Part shown: piece after piece, positions 1 through 7,487 of the stretch
How the letters are laid out: the number at the start of each line of letters is the position of its first letter
Position numbering within the stretch: position 1 is the stretch's first letter
From: CAG-170 sp022779365
GTDB taxonomy: Bacteria; Bacillota; Clostridia; Oscillospirales; Oscillospiraceae
Direction of reading: 5' to 3'
NCBI GenBank assembly: GCA_022779365.1
Contig: JALFSI010000033.1
Location: forward strand, 1-64,000
Length of the DNA stretch: 64,000 nt
Made by a program: the position numbers and the translations under genes
Notes under the pieces: model-generated
The model's database searches: none
What the model saw: the letters and a program-made list of their open reading frames with translations, nothing else
Told to the model about the DNA's origin: nothing

Positions 1-602
1 GAAAGGAAGAAACGAGCACAGAGGATAAGAGACGTCGCTTGCGGCGGCTCGTTCCGTCGCGGTCGTTTCTGACGTGCCTCCGGCGGCCCAATCTTTTCTC
101 TCGCAAGAGAAAAGACTGGGGAGAAAAGAGTGCTTGGACGCGTTTGGTGCATTCTGCATCTGAATTTAGGGTGTATCTGAAAACTCCCAATGTGACCGGC
201 AGCGAGAAATTTTTGCGCTGAGCAAGACATTTTTTCGCAGGAATACTGACGTATTTCAATGAAAAAAGGTGCAGCGCAGCGTGAAAAGGTCCGCTGTCCG
301 GGTGCGTTGGGAGTTTTCAGATACACCCTAAGGCAACTAGTATCAAACTTGACACCCCCGAATCAGGCGGCGCGCAGTAAGAATACGTGAGGTGACCACC
401 GTGTGGAACGACATCTGAAAAATAGGGACTTGCCTATAATCAGAGGCAGAAAGCACCAAACGTAACCCAGCGCCCTTTTCTCCCCTATCTTTTCCCGCGC
501 AAGGGAAAAGATAGGGCCGCCGGAGGCGCGTCAGAAACGACCACGACGGAACGAATCCTTGCAAGCAAGGCTTCTTATCCTCTGTGCTCGTTTCTTCCTT
601 TC
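1..602. repeat. Large imperfect inverted repeat, arms 1-165 and 440-602
   Basis: The left arm (1 to about 165, possibly continuing off the window) matches the reverse complement of 440-602 with scattered differences: GAAAGGAAGAAACGAGCACA at 1 pairs with the end of the right arm. Each arm carries its own small hairpin (TCTTTTC..GAAAAGA near 92-115; ATCTTTTC..GAAAAGAT near 487-512). Short open frames in both arms encode related basic peptides, but they follow the repeat structure and I do not regard them as genes. The central spacer holds a second, shorter inverted-repeat element (166-331). No transposase is present. Confidence 0.8.
166..331. mobile_element. MITE-like element with 25-bp perfect terminal inverted repeats
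   Basis: A 166-bp stretch is bounded by TTAGGGTGTATCTGAAAACT.. (25 bp, 166-190) and its exact reverse complement (307-331). It has no coding capacity and its ends read TTA/TAA. The size, perfect termini and position inside the spacer of a larger inverted repeat suit a non-autonomous miniature transposable element. No target duplication beyond TTA/TAA is clear and I see no second copy in the window, so the mobile origin is inferred. Confidence 0.6.
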
Positions 603-633
603 CAAACCGCAAACTGAATTTGCGGTTTGGGTT
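603..633 (+). terminator. Terminator-like hairpin upstream of the topoisomerase gene
   Basis: AAACCGCAAA (604-613), loop CTGAA, TTTGCGGTTT (619-628), then GGGTTTTA. It could end a transcript coming from the left, or be part of the repeat block it adjoins. Confidence 0.45.
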
Positions 634-652
634 TTATAGCAAATCTGCGACA

Positions 653-698
653 ACCTCTCAGTCGCCTGCGGCGACAGCTCGCCCAAAGGGAGAGCCAA
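653..698 (-). repeat. GGCTCTCCC-type intergenic palindromic repeat, single copy
   Basis: This is the reverse-strand copy of the unit found at 16271-16318 and 27991-28037: CTCTCCCTTTGGG..AGAGCTGTCGCC..GGCGACTGAGAGG, here slightly degenerate. It lies in the leader region of the topoisomerase gene. Confidence 0.75.
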
Positions 699-753
699 GA
701 ACCTTCCCCCTGCGGGAAAGCATTGAGGAACGAACCAAAAGGAACGAATCACT

Positions 754-2988
754 ATGCCAAAGAAAAAACAACCGGAAAGCAGAAAGCAGGACGATCCGAA
801 TGTGATGGGGCTGCGGGCGGAGGTGCTCGAGCAGCCGATCTGCCAGACGCTGGAGTCGAACTACATGCCCTACGCCATGTCGGTCATCGTCTCGCGCGCC
901 ATCCCGGAGATCGACGGCTTCAAGCCGTCGCACCGCAAGCTGCTCTATACCATGTATGAGATGGGGCTTCTCACCAAGCCCCGCACAAAATCCGCCAATA
1001 TCGTCGGCCAGACGATGAAGCTGAACCCGCACGGCGACGCCGCGATCTATGAGACCATGGTGCGCCTGGCACGCGGCAACGAGACGCTTCTGCACCCGTT
1101 CGTCGACTCGAAGGGCAACTTCGGCAAGGTCTACTCGCGCGACATGGCGTATGCCGCGTCCCGCTATACCGAGGCGAAGCTCGACCCCATCTGTGCCGAG
1201 CTGTTCGCGGATATTGACAGCGACACCGTCGATTTTGCCGACAACTACGACAGCACCATGAAAGAACCCACGCTGCTGCCGACCACGTTCCCGAACGTGC
1301 TCGTGTCGGCGAATATGGGCATTGCCGTGGGTATGGCGTCGAATATTTGCAGCTTTAACCTGCGCGAGGTGTGCCAGACGGCGATCGCGCTCATCGAAAA
1401 CCCCGACGCGGACCTGCTGGAGACGCTGCCCGCGCCGGACTTCCCCACGGGCGGCGAAATTCTCTACGACCCGGCGCAGATGCTCGCCATCTACAACTCC
1501 GGGCGCGGCTCGTTCCGTATCCGCGCGCGCTGGCGGTATCTCAAAGAGGGGAACATGATCGAAATTTACGAGATCCCCTACACCACCGCCACCGAGATCA
1601 TCATGGACAAGGTCGCAGAGCTCATCAAAGCCGGGAAAATTCGCGAGATCGCCGATATGCGCGACGAGACGGATCTGAACGGTCTGAAGCTCACCATTGA
1701 TCTGAAGCGCGGCGCAGAGCCGGACAAGCTCATGCAGAAGCTCTTCCGCATGACGCCGCTTCAGGACTCGTTCGGCTGCAACTTCAACATCCTCATCGCC
1801 GGTATGCCGCGCGTGATGGGCGTGCGCGAAATTCTCAGCGAGTGGACGGCATGGCGCGCCGGCTGCATCCGCAGGCGTGTGTATTTCCAACTGCAAAAGA
1901 AGAAAGACCGGCTTCATCTCTTAAAAGGTCTCGGCAAAATTTTGCTGGATATTGACAAAGCCATTGCCATCATCCGTGAGACGGAGCTGGACGCCGAGGT
2001 CGTGCCGAATCTGATGATCGGCTTCGGCATCGACCAGACGCAGGCGGAGTTCGTGGCGGAGATCAAGCTGCGCAACATCAACAAGGAATACATCCTGAAA
2101 AAAATACAGGAGACGGACACGCTGGAGCGGGAGATCGAGGATCTGGAGCAGACGCTCGGAAGCGAGCGGCGCATCCGCAGGATCATCGTGACGGAGCTGC
2201 GGCGCGTGGCGGAAAAATATGCCCAGCCGCGCAAGACGCTCCTTGCCTACGACGCGGACGAGAGCGCCCCGGAGGAGGACGACGAGCCGGATTACCCGGT
2301 GACAGTGTTTATCTCCCGCGAGGGCTACTGCAAGAAGATCACGCCGCAGTCGCTGCGGATGTCCGGCGAGCAGAAGTATAAGGAGGGCGACGGGGCGCTG
2401 CTCACGCAGGAGACGACGAACCACGCGGAGCTGCTGGTGTTCACCGACAAATGTCAGGTATATAAGTGCAGGCTTTCAGACTTTGCTGACGGTAAGGCAT
2501 CGACCCTGGGCGATTATCTGCCCGGCAAGCTCGGCTTTGACGAGGGCGAGAGCTTCCTGACGGCGTGCCTGCCGGGGGACTACCACGGCGCGATCTTGTT
2601 CGTGTATGAAAACGGTAAGGCGGCAAAGGTGGAGTTGTCGGGCTATGACACCAAATCCAACCGCCGCAAGCTCACCGGCGCGTATTCCGATAAGAGCCCG
2701 CTCAAGTCGGTCATTTTGCTGCCGGAGGAGCGGGAGGTGGCGGTATACTCCACCGAGGGACGCGTGGTCGTGTTCTCTACGGCGCAGCTCGCGCCCAAAA
2801 CGACGCGCGCCACGCAGGGCGTCGCCGTGATGACGCTCAAGCGCAAGGCGCTCGTCGATCATGCGCTGCCGCTGGAGCAGACGTCCATCGTAAATCCCGC
2901 GCGCTACCGCTCGCGCACGCTCCCGGTGGCGGGTGCGCTGCTGCGCGCGGAGGATATGGAAGAAAAGCAGATCACACTGGAATTGTAA
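754..2988 (+). CDS. parC: DNA topoisomerase IV, subunit A (ParC/GyrA family)
   Basis: Type IIA topoisomerase breakage-reunion subunit, which cleaves and re-ligates duplex DNA with a ParE/GyrB ATPase partner. The N-terminal winged-helix region has the family signatures IPEIDGFKPSHRKLLY (residues 50-65) and AASRYTE, making Tyr138 the catalytic tyrosine. At 744 residues, without a recognisable GyrA box in the C-terminal beta-pinwheel, it fits ParC or the second clostridial A subunit better than GyrA. The quinolone-contact motif reads HGDAAIYE, with Ala where GyrA and ParC usually have Ser. ATG at 754 has AAAAGGA upstream. No parE lies in the 750 bp to the left; it may be beyond the edge. yitT follows after 19 bp. 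Confidence 0.9.
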   Translation: MPKKKQPESRKQDDPNVMGLRAEVLEQPICQTLESNYMPYAMSVIVSRAIPEIDGFKPSHRKLLYTMYEMGLLTKPRTKSANIVGQTMKLNPHGDAAIYETMVRLARGNETLLHPFVDSKGNFGKVYSRDMAYAASRYTEAKLDPICAELFADIDSDTVDFADNYDSTMKEPTLLPTTFPNVLVSANMGIAVGMASNICSFNLREVCQTAIALIENPDADLLETLPAPDFPTGGEILYDPAQMLAIYNSGRGSFRIRARWRYLKEGNMIEIYEIPYTTATEIIMDKVAELIKAGKIREIADMRDETDLNGLKLTIDLKRGAEPDKLMQKLFRMTPLQDSFGCNFNILIAGMPRVMGVREILSEWTAWRAGCIRRRVYFQLQKKKDRLHLLKGLGKILLDIDKAIAIIRETELDAEVVPNLMIGFGIDQTQAEFVAEIKLRNINKEYILKKIQETDTLEREIEDLEQTLGSERRIRRIIVTELRRVAEKYAQPRKTLLAYDADESAPEEDDEPDYPVTVFISREGYCKKITPQSLRMSGEQKYKEGDGALLTQETTNHAELLVFTDKCQVYKCRLSDFADGKASTLGDYLPGKLGFDEGESFLTACLPGDYHGAILFVYENGKAAKVELSGYDTKSNRRKLTGAYSDKSPLKSVILLPEEREVAVYSTEGRVVVFSTAQLAPKTTRATQGVAVMTLKRKALVDHALPLEQTSIVNPARYRSRTLPVAGALLRAEDMEEKQITLEL

Positions 2989-3007
2989 CGACAGGGGGGA
3001 TGCTGGC

Positions 3008-3877
3008 TTGAACGGAAAAACCATCTGGCGCGAGGTGCGCTTTCTGGGGCTTATTTTGTTTGGCAGCGTCTGCTACGCGATCGGCTTTGACCTGTTTCTG
3101 ATGCTGCATCAGGTCAACGCCGGCGGCGTGAGCGGCGCGTCGATGCTCATCTGTGCGGCGCTCGGCTGGGACGGCGGCGTGGGTATCCTGACACTCGGCA
3201 TCAACGTCCCGCTGTTTCTGCTCGGCTACCGCTATCTCGGCAAGCGCTTTTTTGCCGGTTCGATCGTGGGTACGATCGCGACCTCGGCGTTCATTGAGCT
3301 GTTTGCACGCATCCCAGCCCCGCAGACCGATATTATGCTGGGCGTGCTGTACGGCGGCGTGCTGGTGGGCTTGGGGCTCGGCGTGGTGTTTTACGCCGGG
3401 GCGTCCACGGGCGGTGTTGACATCATCGCAAGTCTGCTGCGCAAAAAATTCCGCAGCATTTCCGTCGGCAATCTCATGCTGGCGGTGGACAGCGCCGTCA
3501 TCATCCTTACGGGCGTGGTGTACCGTGACATCAACAAGACGCTCTACAGCGCCCTGACGCTGTTTCTCTGCACCACGGTGCTCGACGCGGTCATCTTCGG
3601 TCTCAACGATTCGACCGTGGCGCTCATCATTTCGGACAGCTACGCCGTCATCGCGCGGGAAATTGAAGACAAGCTCGCCCGCGGCGTGACGATGCTCAGC
3701 GGCTACGGCGGCTACACAGGCGCGGAAAAAATGGTGCTGCTCGTCGCCGTGCGCAAGCAGCAGACCACCCAGCTCAAAATGCTCGTCGAGCGGATCGACC
3801 CGGAGGCGTTCCTTATTTTGCAGCGGTCGCATCAGGTGCTCGGCAACGGCTTTGGGCGGTATTCCGACAATGTTTAG
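3008..3877 (+). CDS. YitT family membrane protein (DUF161 + DUF2179)
   Basis: Integral membrane protein of about 289 residues. Five or six hydrophobic segments (residues 10-180) form the YitT_membrane part, with the Gly-rich family pattern around GVLYGGVLVGLGLGVVF and STGGVDIIA; a soluble DUF2179 domain closes the protein (about 205-285). Family function is not established. I chose TTG at 3008 because a GGGGGG ribosome-binding tract (2994-2999) sits 8 nt upstream and it begins just before the first membrane segment; the open frame runs further left, over the topoisomerase 3' end. Probably co-transcribed with the topoisomerase and the lipoprotein, whose start overlaps its stop. Confidence 0.85.
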   Translation: MNGKTIWREVRFLGLILFGSVCYAIGFDLFLMLHQVNAGGVSGASMLICAALGWDGGVGILTLGINVPLFLLGYRYLGKRFFAGSIVGTIATSAFIELFARIPAPQTDIMLGVLYGGVLVGLGLGVVFYAGASTGGVDIIASLLRKKFRSISVGNLMLAVDSAVIILTGVVYRDINKTLYSALTLFLCTTVLDAVIFGLNDSTVALIISDSYAVIAREIEDKLARGVTMLSGYGGYTGAEKMVLLVAVRKQQTTQLKMLVERIDPEAFLILQRSHQVLGNGFGRYSDNV

Positions 3878-5147
3878 GCGAGGGATGAAGCGGCGGCTGG
3901 CAGTGCTGCTTGCCGCGGCGGCGCTGGCGCTCAGCGCGTGCAGCGCGGCGGTACCGTCGGAGTATGTACAGGTGCGCGCGCACAGCGAAACGGCGGAAAA
4001 GCCGCGCTCCGATGCGCTGACGGCGGAGAATTACGCGCAGCTCAAAAGCGTCATCCGCAGCTTTGTGGAGGGCAGCGTCGAGCACGGCATCATTCGCGTG
4101 TACAGCTACGACGGCGACGTGGAGCAGGATCTTGCCGACGCGGCGCGCGCCGTCTGGCGGGACGATCCGCTCGGCGCGTATGCCGTGGATTATCTGACGT
4201 ATTCGTGCTCACTGATCGTGTCGTATTATGAGCTGCGGGTGGATATTACCTACCGCCGCACTCCGGCGCAGCTCGCGCGGCTGGAGTATCTGTCGTCCAG
4301 CATGGGCGGCGACCTGAAAAAGCGCTTAGAGCGCGCGGCGGAGCGCTATGAGGACACGCTGGCGATCTATTTTTCCTACTACACCCCCTGTGATTTTGAG
4401 CAGCTCGTGCGCGCGTGCTATGACGCGAAGCCGGGCGCGATCATGTCCATGCCCGATATGACCGTCACGTTCTACCCCGACAGCGGCGCAGCGCGCATCG
4501 TGGAGCTGACGTTCGCCTATCCCGCCGACGCGGCGGCGATGCGGCAGATGGAAAAAGCCGTGAGCGAGACGGTCAGCGCGGCGGCGGTCTATACCCGCTA
4601 TTGCAATACCGAGACGGATCGTGCGCAGCTTTTCTACACATTTTTGACCGAGCGCTTCCCGTATACGCAGCAGGACTCGCGCACGCCGGTGTACTCGCTT
4701 TTGTGCGAGGGCACGGCGACGAGCGAGGGCGCGGCAAAATGCTGGCAGATGCTCTGCGATGAGACGGATATTCCCTGCCGCACCGTGCAGGGTCTGCGCA
4801 GCGGCGAGAGCTACTGGTGGAACGTGGTACAGCTTGACGGCAGATGGTATCACATAGACCTGCTGCGCGACCTGATGGACGGCGTCGGCGTGCGCACATA
4901 CAGCGACGCGGCGATGGATGATTATTACTGGGATGCCTCGGCGTATCCCGCCTGCCCGGAGTATGACGAGCCGGAAGAAGAACAGCAGCCGGACGGTGAA
5001 CAGCCTGCGCCCGAAGATCCCGAACAGCCCGACGGGGAACAGCCCGCGGATGAGCCGACACCCGATACCGAGCAGCCCGCGCCGGACACGAGCGAGGCGG
5101 AGCAGACCTCCCGCGTCCTGACGCCGGACATCATTACGCCGCGCTGA
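3870..5147 (+). CDS. Transglutaminase-like lipoprotein with acidic Pro/Glu-rich tail
   Basis: About 425 residues. A lipoprotein signal peptide ends in ALSAC (Cys24), so it is probably anchored outside the membrane. The middle (about 240-345) looks like a bacterial transglutaminase/protease core: CEGTATSEGA resembles the Cys motif and DGRWYHIDLLRD the Asp motif. The expected HxWN is SYWWNVV, so the catalytic His appears replaced and activity is doubtful. The last 70 residues are a low-complexity P/E/D/Q linker with repeats of DGEQPA. ATG 3870 overlaps the yitT stop and has GGGCGG 10 nt upstream; ATG 3885 is the alternative. Substrate unknown. Confidence 0.75.
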   Translation: MFRRGMKRRLAVLLAAAALALSACSAAVPSEYVQVRAHSETAEKPRSDALTAENYAQLKSVIRSFVEGSVEHGIIRVYSYDGDVEQDLADAARAVWRDDPLGAYAVDYLTYSCSLIVSYYELRVDITYRRTPAQLARLEYLSSSMGGDLKKRLERAAERYEDTLAIYFSYYTPCDFEQLVRACYDAKPGAIMSMPDMTVTFYPDSGAARIVELTFAYPADAAAMRQMEKAVSETVSAAAVYTRYCNTETDRAQLFYTFLTERFPYTQQDSRTPVYSLLCEGTATSEGAAKCWQMLCDETDIPCRTVQGLRSGESYWWNVVQLDGRWYHIDLLRDLMDGVGVRTYSDAAMDDYYWDASAYPACPEYDEPEEEQQPDGEQPAPEDPEQPDGEQPADEPTPDTEQPAPDTSEAEQTSRVLTPDIITPR

Positions 5148-5167
5148 GAAAAAATTTGAAACAGGAC

Positions 5168-5195
5168 TTGACAAAAGCAGGTTTTTTGATATAAT
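5168..5195 (+). promoter_or_regulatory. Consensus promoter of tRNA-Gly
   Basis: TTGACA (5168-5173), 16-bp spacer, TATAAT (5190-5195). Both hexamers are perfect matches, as expected for a strong stable-RNA promoter; the predicted start is about 12 nt before the mature tRNA. Confidence 0.9.
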
Positions 5196-5213
5196 CATAC
5201 CTGCATTTGTCAT

Positions 5214-5289
5214 GCGGGTGTAGCTCATCCGGTAGAGCGCCACCTTGCCAAGGTGGAGGTAGCGAGTTCGAGCCTCGTCACCCGCTCCA
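5214..5289 (+). tRNA. tRNA-Gly (GCC)
   Basis: Cloverleaf: acceptor GCGGGTG/CACCCGC, D arm GCTC..GAGC, anticodon stem CCACC/GGTGG around TTGCCAA (anticodon GCC), T arm GCGAG-TTCGAGC-CTCGT, discriminator T and an encoded CCA. Flanked by its own strong promoter and terminator, so a single-gene unit. Confidence 0.96.
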
Positions 5290-5325
5290 AAAAAAGACAC
5301 GACCGTTTGGTCGTGTCTTTTTTGC
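5290..5325 (+). terminator. Rho-independent terminator of tRNA-Gly
   Basis: AAAGACACGACC-GTTT-GGTCGTGTCTTTTTT, a near-perfect stem with a T-run directly after the CCA end. Confidence 0.93.
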
Positions 5326-5357
5326 TTGGTTCTGACAATATGGCGACGGAGTAAGTT

Positions 5358-5517
5358 GTTATACTAGAATCTGTTAAAAAGCTTGAAGAGCTTTTTATAG
5401 CGCCAACGGCGCGTCAGATTCTGCATGAGACAGCGCAGCGTGCATTCGCACGATGCGAGTGTGCGTAGCACACGGGATTCTTGATTAAATATTTTAATCA
5501 AGAATCAGTATTAGTCG
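5358..5517 (-). repeat. Hairpin-array repeat, copy 1 (see 60836-61002)
   Basis: Read on the minus strand it begins CGACTAATACTG and a hairpin GATTCTTGATTAAA..TTTAATCAAGAATC (5477-5507), passes through short GC hairpins (GTGTGCTACGCACAC, GCGCCGTTGGCGC) and ends with AAAAAGCT..AGCTTTTT and AGTATAAC. The copy at 60836-61002 has the same start (GCGACTAATACTG), the same order of hairpins and the same end (AGTATAAAC on its reverse) but different stem sequences. About 160 bp, non-coding. Confidence 0.7.
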
Positions 5518-5520
5518 TAA

Positions 5521-5550
5521 TGTAGGGGAGGGGCAAGCCCCGCCCCTACG
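5521..5550. repeat. GTAGGGGAGGGGCAAGCCCC palindromic repeat
   Basis: Short GC palindrome TAGGGGaGGGGCaaGCCCCgCCCCTA followed by CGGTACGACGAAACGCG; related copies lie at 28199-28243, 32809-32840 and 32884-32905. It lies between the tRNA unit and the convergent modE-like gene and could act as a terminator-like stem. Confidence 0.65.
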
Positions 5551-5570
5551 GTACGACGAAACGCGGGGCT

Positions 5571-5918
5571 TTACAAAAACTCCCGAAAATGTTCCTCAAA
5601 CAGCGCCGTTCCGGCTGCCTTGAGCGCGGTGCAGTAGGCGGTGTATGCCTCCAGCAGTGCCTGCGCTTCCGGCGTGAGCGTTGCGCCGCCGCCGTGGCGG
5701 CCGCCGGTGGTGGTGTGCAGGAGCTTAAAGCCCAATTCTTCCTCGGACGCTTTGAGGATCGTCCAGGCTTTGGAGTATGCCATGCTCATGCTGGCGGCGG
5801 CGGAACGCAGGGAGTGGTGCTCTTCGATGCTTTTGAGCAGCGCGGCGACGCCCGGTCCAAAGCATTTTTCTTCCCGAAAGATCCGGACGGAGATCACGGG
5901 GCGTAATGTCCTTTTCAT
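5571..5918 (-). CDS. ModE N-terminal-type (LysR-like) HTH regulator
   Basis: 115-residue winged-helix protein matching the DNA-binding domain of the molybdate regulator ModE: LRPVISVRIF, CFGPGVAALLKSIE, SLRSAAASMSMAYSKAWTI, and the wing TTTGGRHGGGATLTP. No molybdate-binding TOBE domain is attached, so it is a stand-alone domain whose ligand is unclear. It is divergent from the yqeC-yqeB-selD operon, which suggests control of selenium-molybdenum hydroxylase maturation. ATG at 5918 matches the family N-terminus; a longer frame starts at 5954 but would run through the gene's own promoter. No ribosome binding site precedes 5918, and the -10 box ends 7 nt before the ATG, so the mRNA may be leaderless. 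Confidence 0.85.
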   Translation of the reverse strand: MKRTLRPVISVRIFREEKCFGPGVAALLKSIEEHHSLRSAAASMSMAYSKAWTILKASEEELGFKLLHTTTGGRHGGGATLTPEAQALLEAYTAYCTALKAAGTALFEEHFREFL

Positions 5919-5925
5919 GTGTTCG

Positions 5926-5954
5926 ATTATAGCGTATTTTTGCCCGCGCGGCAA
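5926..5954 (-). promoter_or_regulatory. Promoter of the modE-like gene
   Basis: Minus strand: TTGCCG (5949-5954), 17-bp spacer, TATAAT (5926-5931). The start codon A is 8 nt past the -10, i.e. at the expected transcription start. Confidence 0.65.
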
Positions 5955-5972
5955 GGGCTGCGGCGGGATTTC

Positions 5973-6001
5973 TTGACGTTTTGCGCGCGGCGTGCTATTT
6001 T
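5973..6001 (+). promoter_or_regulatory. Promoter of the yqeC operon
   Basis: TTGACG (5973-5978), 17 bp, TATTTT (5996-6001) with an extended TGC just before it. It lies back to back with the modE-like promoter, leaving about 18 bp between the two -35 boxes for a shared operator. Confidence 0.6.
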
Positions 6002-6029
6002 AAAGCCAGAAAACAAAGGAGGTCACGCA

Positions 6030-6701
6030 ATGGAGCTGGCAAAGCTGCTGCAAATACAGCCCGGCGTGACGGCGCTCATCGGTTCGGGCGGCAAAACGTC
6101 CACGATGCTGGCTCTGGCTGACGAGCTGGGGCGCACGGCGCGCGTGATCGTCTGTACGAGCACCCGCATCCTGCCGCCGGAGGGGCTGCCGCTGCTGATG
6201 CAGGCGGACGCGGCGCGTGCGCCGGAGGTCCTGGGCGCGCACGGCGTGGTGTGCATCGGGCAGGCGGCGGAAAAGGGCAAGCTCGCCGCGCCGGAGGCAT
6301 CCTTTGCACAGCTCGCGCAGTGGGCGGACTATGTGCTCGTGGAGGCGGACGGCTCGAAGCGCCTGCCGGTCAAGGCACACGAGAGCTATGAGCCGGTCGT
6401 CCCGCCGGAGGCGAACCAGACGATCGCCCTGTTTGGGCTGTCGGGGCTGGGCAAGCCCATCCGCGAGGTCGCGCACCGCGCGGAGCTTTACGCGAAGAAT
6501 CTGGGCGTTTCGCCCGATACGATCCTCACGCCACAGCTCGCGGCGGCGCACCTGAATCTGGAGGCGCTGCACACGCGCGTGCTGCTCAATCAGGCGGACA
6601 TACCCGGCGGGCGGGAGCTTGCGCGGGCGATGGCGGAGGAACTACAGACGCCGGTGTGCATGGCGTCACTGAGAGAGGAGTGGGCAGAATGCTTGTCCTG
6701 A
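6030..6701 (+). CDS. yqeC: Selenium-dependent hydroxylase accessory protein YqeC
   Basis: 223 residues with an N-terminal P-loop GSGGKTST (about residues 18-25) and the family continuation CTSTRILPP, VLVEADGSKRLPVKAHE. YqeC occurs with selenium-dependent molybdenum hydroxylases (xanthine, nicotinate or purine type) and is thought to assist selenation or insertion of their cofactor; the exact reaction is not settled. ATG 6030 sits behind AAAGGAGG (6016-6023). First gene of yqeC-yqeB-selD; it overlaps yqeB by 13 nt, indicating translational coupling. Confidence 0.88.
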   Translation: MELAKLLQIQPGVTALIGSGGKTSTMLALADELGRTARVIVCTSTRILPPEGLPLLMQADAARAPEVLGAHGVVCIGQAAEKGKLAAPEASFAQLAQWADYVLVEADGSKRLPVKAHESYEPVVPPEANQTIALFGLSGLGKPIREVAHRAELYAKNLGVSPDTILTPQLAAAHLNLEALHTRVLLNQADIPGGRELARAMAEELQTPVCMASLREEWAECLS

Positions 6702-7486
6702 TCCGGGGCGCGGGCGACCTTGCCAGCGGCATTGCGCTGCGGCTGTGGCGCTCACATATCAAGGTCGTGATGACCGACCTGCCGCAGCCGACCGCCATCC
6801 GGCGGACGGTGTGCTTTTCGCAGGCGATCGTCTATGGCAAAACGCAGGTCGAGGGCGTGACGGCGGCGCGCGCCGAAACGCCAGCAGACGTTGAGAGCGC
6901 GCTGGCGGCGGGGAATATCCCCGTGCTGGCGGACGAGACGATGCAGTGCCTGCGCTGGCTGCACCCGGACGCTCTGGTGGACGCGGTGCTGGCAAAGCGC
7001 AACCTCGGCACGAGGATCACCGACGCACCGCTCGTGATCGGCGTCGGTCCGGGCTTTACGGCGGGGAAGGACTGCCATTGCGTGATCGAGACGATGCGCG
7101 GGCATACGCTCGGCAGAGTCATCCGCGCGGGCGCGGCGATCCCGAACACGAACATTCCCGGTCTCATTGGCGGCTACGCCGGCGAGCGCGTGCTGCGCGC
7201 GCCGAGGGCGGGCGTTTTTGAGCAGAGGCTGGACATCGGCGCGATGGTGCAGGCGGGCGACATTGCCGGAATTGTGGACGGCGAGCCGATGCGCTGCACG
7301 ATCGCGGGCGTTCTGCGCGGCATCCTGCCGGACGGCACGCCGGTGCACAAGGGCATGAAATCGGGCGACGTTGACCCGCGCGGTGACGTCTCGGCGTGCT
7401 ACACTGCGTCGGACAAAGCCATCGCCATCGGCGGCGGCGTTTTGCAGGCGATCCTGGAATATACGGGCGTTTTGAAGGAGAGATAA
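6689..7486 (+). CDS. yqeB: Selenium-dependent molybdenum cofactor protein YqeB
   Basis: 265 residues. The N-terminus LVLIRGAGDLASGIALRLW is the YqeB/EF2563 Rossmann-like signature, followed by VVMTDLPQPTAIRRTVCF and VIGVGPGFTAGKDCHCVIET. The family marks genomes that use the labile selenium cofactor of molybdenum hydroxylases, and with selD it predicts at least one such enzyme elsewhere in this genome. The start overlaps yqeC, with GAGAGGAG upstream; selD begins one base after its stop. Confidence 0.88.
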   Translation: MLVLIRGAGDLASGIALRLWRSHIKVVMTDLPQPTAIRRTVCFSQAIVYGKTQVEGVTAARAETPADVESALAAGNIPVLADETMQCLRWLHPDALVDAVLAKRNLGTRITDAPLVIGVGPGFTAGKDCHCVIETMRGHTLGRVIRAGAAIPNTNIPGLIGGYAGERVLRAPRAGVFEQRLDIGAMVQAGDIAGIVDGEPMRCTIAGVLRGILPDGTPVHKGMKSGDVDPRGDVSACYTASDKAIAIGGGVLQAILEYTGVLKER

Positions 7487-7487
7487 C

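Noticed and set aside
39..612. Related short open frames on opposite strands (39-221 and 343-612)
   Set aside because: They are similar because they lie in the arms of one inverted repeat; no ribosome binding site, and both run through hairpins.
658..1917. 419-residue minus-strand open frame over the topoisomerase gene
   Set aside because: Composition (Arg/His/Ala-rich, no motif) is that of an antisense frame in GC-rich coding DNA; the plus-strand topoisomerase is unambiguous.
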